NCBI GenBank assembly: GCA_004555405.1
Contig: SFIE01000062.1
Coordinates: 1-7,102 of the forward strand
Length of the DNA: 7,102 nucleotides
Reading direction: 5' to 3'
Source: Subdoligranulum sp.
Lineage (GTDB): Bacteria > Bacillota > Clostridia > Oscillospirales > Ruminococcaceae
Part shown: piece by piece, positions 5,364 through 7,102 of the stretch
How positions within the stretch are numbered: the stretch's first letter is position 1
How the letters are laid out: each line of letters starts with the position of its first letter
Translations under genes and position numbers: made by a program
Notes under the pieces: generated by a model
The model's input: only the letters and a program-made list of their open reading frames with translations
Databases searched by the model: none
What the model was told of the DNA's origin: nothing

Positions 5364-5519
5364 TCAAACAGCGGGGTGAAGCGTGCGGCGCTGCAGGTTG
5401 TTCACAGCGGGCTTGCGGGCAAACAGGCAGGCAATGCGCTTGGCAAACGAGCGGGCCATATCGTGGGTGTATTCAGCGCGTGCGGCATAAGCGGCTTCGA
5501 TGATCTGATTGGTTTTCAT
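5364..5519 (-). CDS. Uncharacterised 51-aa microprotein, first gene of the tandem paralogous pair
   Basis: Not a recognised family. The protein starts MKTNQIIEAAYAARAEY and ends about 15 residues after its LF-x-R-K motif, giving it a longer, basic tail (LQRRTLHPAV) than its 45-aa paralogue. GAGAGGG lies 8 nt upstream of the ATG at 5519. Both genes share 14 identical bases around their start codons (CTTATGAAAACCAA), consistent with a duplication. The predicted structure is a single amphipathic Ala-rich helix from about residue 4 to 36. The gene is led by a candidate promoter at 5599-5627 and a dyad at 5638-5654, and is divergent from the LysR-type regulator. The gap to the second ORF is 76 nt. 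Possible roles include a small regulatory or adaptor protein, or a peptide acting at the membrane; none is shown by the sequence. Confidence 0.7.
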   Translation of the reverse strand: MKTNQIIEAAYAARAEYTHDMARSFAKRIACLFARKPAVNNLQRRTLHPAV

Positions 5520-5598
5520 AAGGAGTACCCTCTCTTTCTATGATCAGAGCAACACGGAATGTGCAGCTCAAAAAGCTGTTGTTCTTGACTACACCCAT

Positions 5599-5627
5599 AG
5601 TCTAACGCAGGAAACAGCAAATGTCTA
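5599..5627 (-). promoter_or_regulatory. Candidate promoter of the microprotein pair
   Basis: On the minus strand TAGACA (5627 to 5622, 5 of 6 matches to TTGACA) and TAGACT (5604 to 5599, 4 of 6 matches to TATAAT) are separated by 17 bp. The start would be near 5592, giving a leader of about 73 nt. The poor -10 would suit an activator-dependent promoter. Confidence 0.45.
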
Positions 5628-5637
5628 ATACATACTT

Positions 5638-5654
5638 GTGATATTTACAATCAC
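5638..5654. promoter_or_regulatory. Possible LysR-type regulator binding dyad
   Basis: GTGAT-ATTTACA-ATCAC is a perfect 5-bp inverted repeat with a 7-bp AT-rich centre. It is centred about 54 bp upstream of the inferred start of the microprotein transcript, close to where LysR-type activators place their recognition site. The link to the adjacent regulator is inferred from position. Confidence 0.4.
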
Positions 5655-5789
5655 TAAAAATAATGGTAAAATAGAGCTGCAGAGGTAAAACATAAGAAAC
5701 ACGATAATTCGATAGAATACAAAAATAACAAAACGAAATGTGGCCTTAAAAGAAGAACCATAGGGTGTATTTATCAAAAAAATAAGAAA

Positions 5790-5819
5790 TTGGTTGGCTA
5801 TTTTACCGATATTTAGAAT
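5790..5819 (+). promoter_or_regulatory. Candidate promoter of the LysR-type regulator gene
   Basis: TTGGTT (5790-5795) and TAGAAT (5814-5819, 5 of 6) lie 18 bp apart. The inferred start near 5826 leaves a short leader with the strong ribosome binding site AAGGAGGG (5850-5857), 4-5 nt before the ATG at 5862. Confidence 0.5.
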
Positions 5820-5861
5820 CGACCATACAGAACGGGCAGCAAGCATGCCAAGGAGGGCACA

Positions 5862-6755
5862 ATGGAGCTTTTTAACATACGCTATGTGGTGGCTGTGGCA
5901 GAAAAAGGCAATTTCACGCAGGCGGCAGAGCAGTGCCATGTGGGCCAGCCTGCGCTTTCTCAGCAGATCGCAAAGCTGGAAGGGGAACTGGGGCTGAAGC
6001 TGTTTTACCGCGATCCGCACAGCGTTACCCTCACCGAAGCAGGCAGCGAGTTTGTGCAGCGGGCCAGAGAAATTCTGGATAAAGCCAATGCGCTGGAAGC
6101 AGCCATGGGGCGCTACACAGGCCTGCGGCGCGGCACGCTGGATCTGGGGCTGATCACCAGTCTGGAATGCATTGATTTCGGCGAGCGGCTCTCGGATTTC
6201 TGCAATCTATATCCCGAGGTAGCCATCAATCTTACCGAAGCAGGCAGCTATGACCTGATCGATATGCTGCGCGAGCGGCGCATTCAGGTGGCGCTGCTCA
6301 ACCGCCCGATGGGCGGCATCCCGGCGGGGCTGGAATTTCATAAGCTTGGGCAGGACACCTTTTCGCTGGCGGTGCCCAAAAACCACCCACTGGCCGGCAA
6401 GGAAAAGGTGCAGCTGAAGCAGGTGGCCAACGAATCCTTTATTTTCCACGGCGATGGGCAGGTGGCGGCACAGCTGTGCATGGATGCCTGCCACAAGGCG
6501 GGCTTTGAGCCCAACATTGTGTGCCGCTCGGCCAACCCGACCACCGATCTGTATATGGTGCGCGGCGGGCTGGGAATCTCCTTTTTGCCGCGTGAGGAAT
6601 TTCATTCGCATCTGATGCGCAATGTGGTGGAGGTGCCGCTGGTGGAACAGATCGTGAAGGAAGTGGGCATTTGCTGGCGCAAAGAGGACACCTCGCCATT
6701 GGTGAAGGCGGCGATCGACCATTCGATCCGCTGGCAGGAGGAAAACAAGAGTTAA
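5862..6755 (+). CDS. LysR-type transcriptional regulator
   Basis: A 297-residue LTTR of normal length. The N-terminal winged helix-turn-helix (about 1-60) carries the family pattern MELFNIRYVVAVAEKGNFTQ, then AAEQCHVGQPALSQQIAKLE, then LGLKLFYR and LTEAG. A linker helix (about 62-88) leads to the two-lobed substrate-binding domain (about 90-292), with TLDLGLITSLECIDF, the hinge-proximal VALLNRP, and MVRGGLGISFLPREE near the end, all usual. The HTH is reminiscent of the OxyR/CynR side of the family. Cys206 and Cys210 (QLCMDACHKAGF) sit in the region where OxyR has its redox pair, but the spacing differs and a Cys before the AGF segment is common in LTTRs, so redox sensing is not claimed. The gene is divergent from the microprotein pair, its most likely target. 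The inducer is unknown. Confidence 0.92.
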   Translation: MELFNIRYVVAVAEKGNFTQAAEQCHVGQPALSQQIAKLEGELGLKLFYRDPHSVTLTEAGSEFVQRAREILDKANALEAAMGRYTGLRRGTLDLGLITSLECIDFGERLSDFCNLYPEVAINLTEAGSYDLIDMLRERRIQVALLNRPMGGIPAGLEFHKLGQDTFSLAVPKNHPLAGKEKVQLKQVANESFIFHGDGQVAAQLCMDACHKAGFEPNIVCRSANPTTDLYMVRGGLGISFLPREEFHSHLMRNVVEVPLVEQIVKEVGICWRKEDTSPLVKAAIDHSIRWQEENKS

Positions 6756-6856
6756 AAAGCCTTATACTATATATTACATTATATACAACAGAAAAAGGGC
6801 CTGGGCTTCCAAAGCCCCGAATGCATAATAAAGCCGGAAAAACCGATTTATTTGAG

Positions 6857-6922
6857 AAAATATAAATTTTTTGAAAAAAGTTTGAAAAAGTGATTGACAA
6901 AAGGCGATGGGAGTAGTATTAT
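6857..6922 (+). promoter_or_regulatory. rRNA operon promoter P1 with A-tract UP element
   Basis: TTGACA (6894-6899) and TATTAT (6917-6922) are separated by 17 bp. Upstream, A/T tracts at 6857-6860, 6867-6872, 6874-6879 and 6885-6889 are partly in helical phase, as expected for an UP element on bent DNA. The initial transcript begins AAGCAAG, followed by the hairpin CTGTCGCACGACAG (6930-6943) and a second hairpin CAGCC/GGCTG (6948-6970). Tandem promoters about 120 bp apart before a conserved leader are typical of Firmicute rrn operons. Confidence 0.85.
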
Positions 6923-7012
6923 AAGCAAGCTGTCGCACGACAGCGACCAGCCGAAAGGCCGGAAGGGCTGCTATCGCTTGAAAGGCTGCTGAAAAATAAT
7001 TCAAAAAAGTGC

Positions 7013-7041
7013 TTGACAAACGAAGCACAGCGAGTTATAAT
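7013..7041 (+). promoter_or_regulatory. rRNA operon promoter P2, full consensus
   Basis: A perfect TTGACA (7013-7018), a 17-bp spacer and a perfect TATAAT (7036-7041), preceded by an A-rich stretch (6991-7009). It lies 119 bp downstream of P1. As with P1, the -10 is followed directly by AAGCAAGCTG. Confidence 0.9.
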
Positions 7042-7102
7042 AAGCAAGCTGCTTTGAGAGAGGCAGTCAGCAGGACCTTGAAAATTGAACAATATCGAAT
7101 GC
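7042..7102 (+). promoter_or_regulatory. Leader of an rRNA operon (cut by the window edge)
   Basis: The P2 transcript starts with a hairpin CTGCTT...AGGCAG (7049-7066), then ACCTTGAAAATTGAACAAT (7075-7093). The latter closely matches the TTGAAAA-TGAACAA type of leader element found ahead of rRNA genes in Bacilli and Clostridia, used in antitermination and processing. No mature rRNA sequence is inside the window; the 16S gene is expected shortly to the right, though a tRNA could come first. Confidence 0.75.

Larger units (their letters stand above)
5520..5861. other. Divergent control region between the microprotein pair and the LysR-type regulator
   Basis: No gene is seen in these 342 bases. 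It is strongly AT-rich compared with the genes on either side and holds one candidate promoter for each side, a dyad at 5638-5654, and a second, weaker inverted repeat TTAT-N7-ATAA (5771-5785) next to the regulator's -35. Within the minus-strand leader a small hairpin CAGCT-TTTTG-AGCTG is visible. The arrangement is the usual one for a LysR-type regulator facing its target genes. Confidence 0.6.

Noticed and set aside
6803..6817. Hairpin GGGCTT-CCA-AAGCCC after the LysR-type regulator gene as a terminator
   Set aside because: There is no T tract on either strand; without it a rho-independent terminator cannot be claimed. The regulator transcript may end by another route.

Overview
The window looks like chromosomal DNA from an anaerobic, spore-forming Firmicute, most likely a gut Clostridia of the Oscillospiraceae/Ruminococcaceae type. 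The evidence is a spoVT gene with a normal start and length, purine-rich Shine-Dalgarno sites, TTGACA/TATAAT promoters with 17-bp spacers, an MscL with a C-terminal zinc ribbon, and a Clostridia/Bacilli-style rRNA leader at the right edge. The genus is a guess.

Left part (1 to about 1110): the 3' end of a type I restriction HsdR gene, followed 3 bp later by a 54-residue ribbon-helix-helix protein and a strong terminator. This stretch is visibly more AT-rich than the following genes and looks like the edge of an acquired defence or mobile segment. Beyond it lies a gene-free stretch holding a compact repeat array (five TAAGCAAG cores, 11-12 bp apart, between two palindromes) and two more terminator hairpins with no obvious gene of their own.

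Middle part (1200-5050): a minus-strand GNAT acetyltransferase with its own promoter and terminator; a divergent SGNH/GDSL hydrolase lipoprotein with an InlB-like C-terminal domain; then spoVT, a flavodoxin-fold FMN reductase with a cysteine cluster, and mscL. These last three lie in the same direction and are closed by a strong terminator.

Right part (5050-7102): two tandem, clearly paralogous minus-strand small ORFs (51 and 45 aa), each with a ribosome binding site and sharing one upstream promoter and one downstream terminator. They are divergent from a LysR-type regulator. A dyad sits just upstream of their promoter, where a LysR-type activator could bind. I recognise no family for these microproteins; they are the best candidate for something undescribed. 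The window ends in the tandem promoters and leader of an rRNA operon, whose first rRNA gene must begin just past the right edge.
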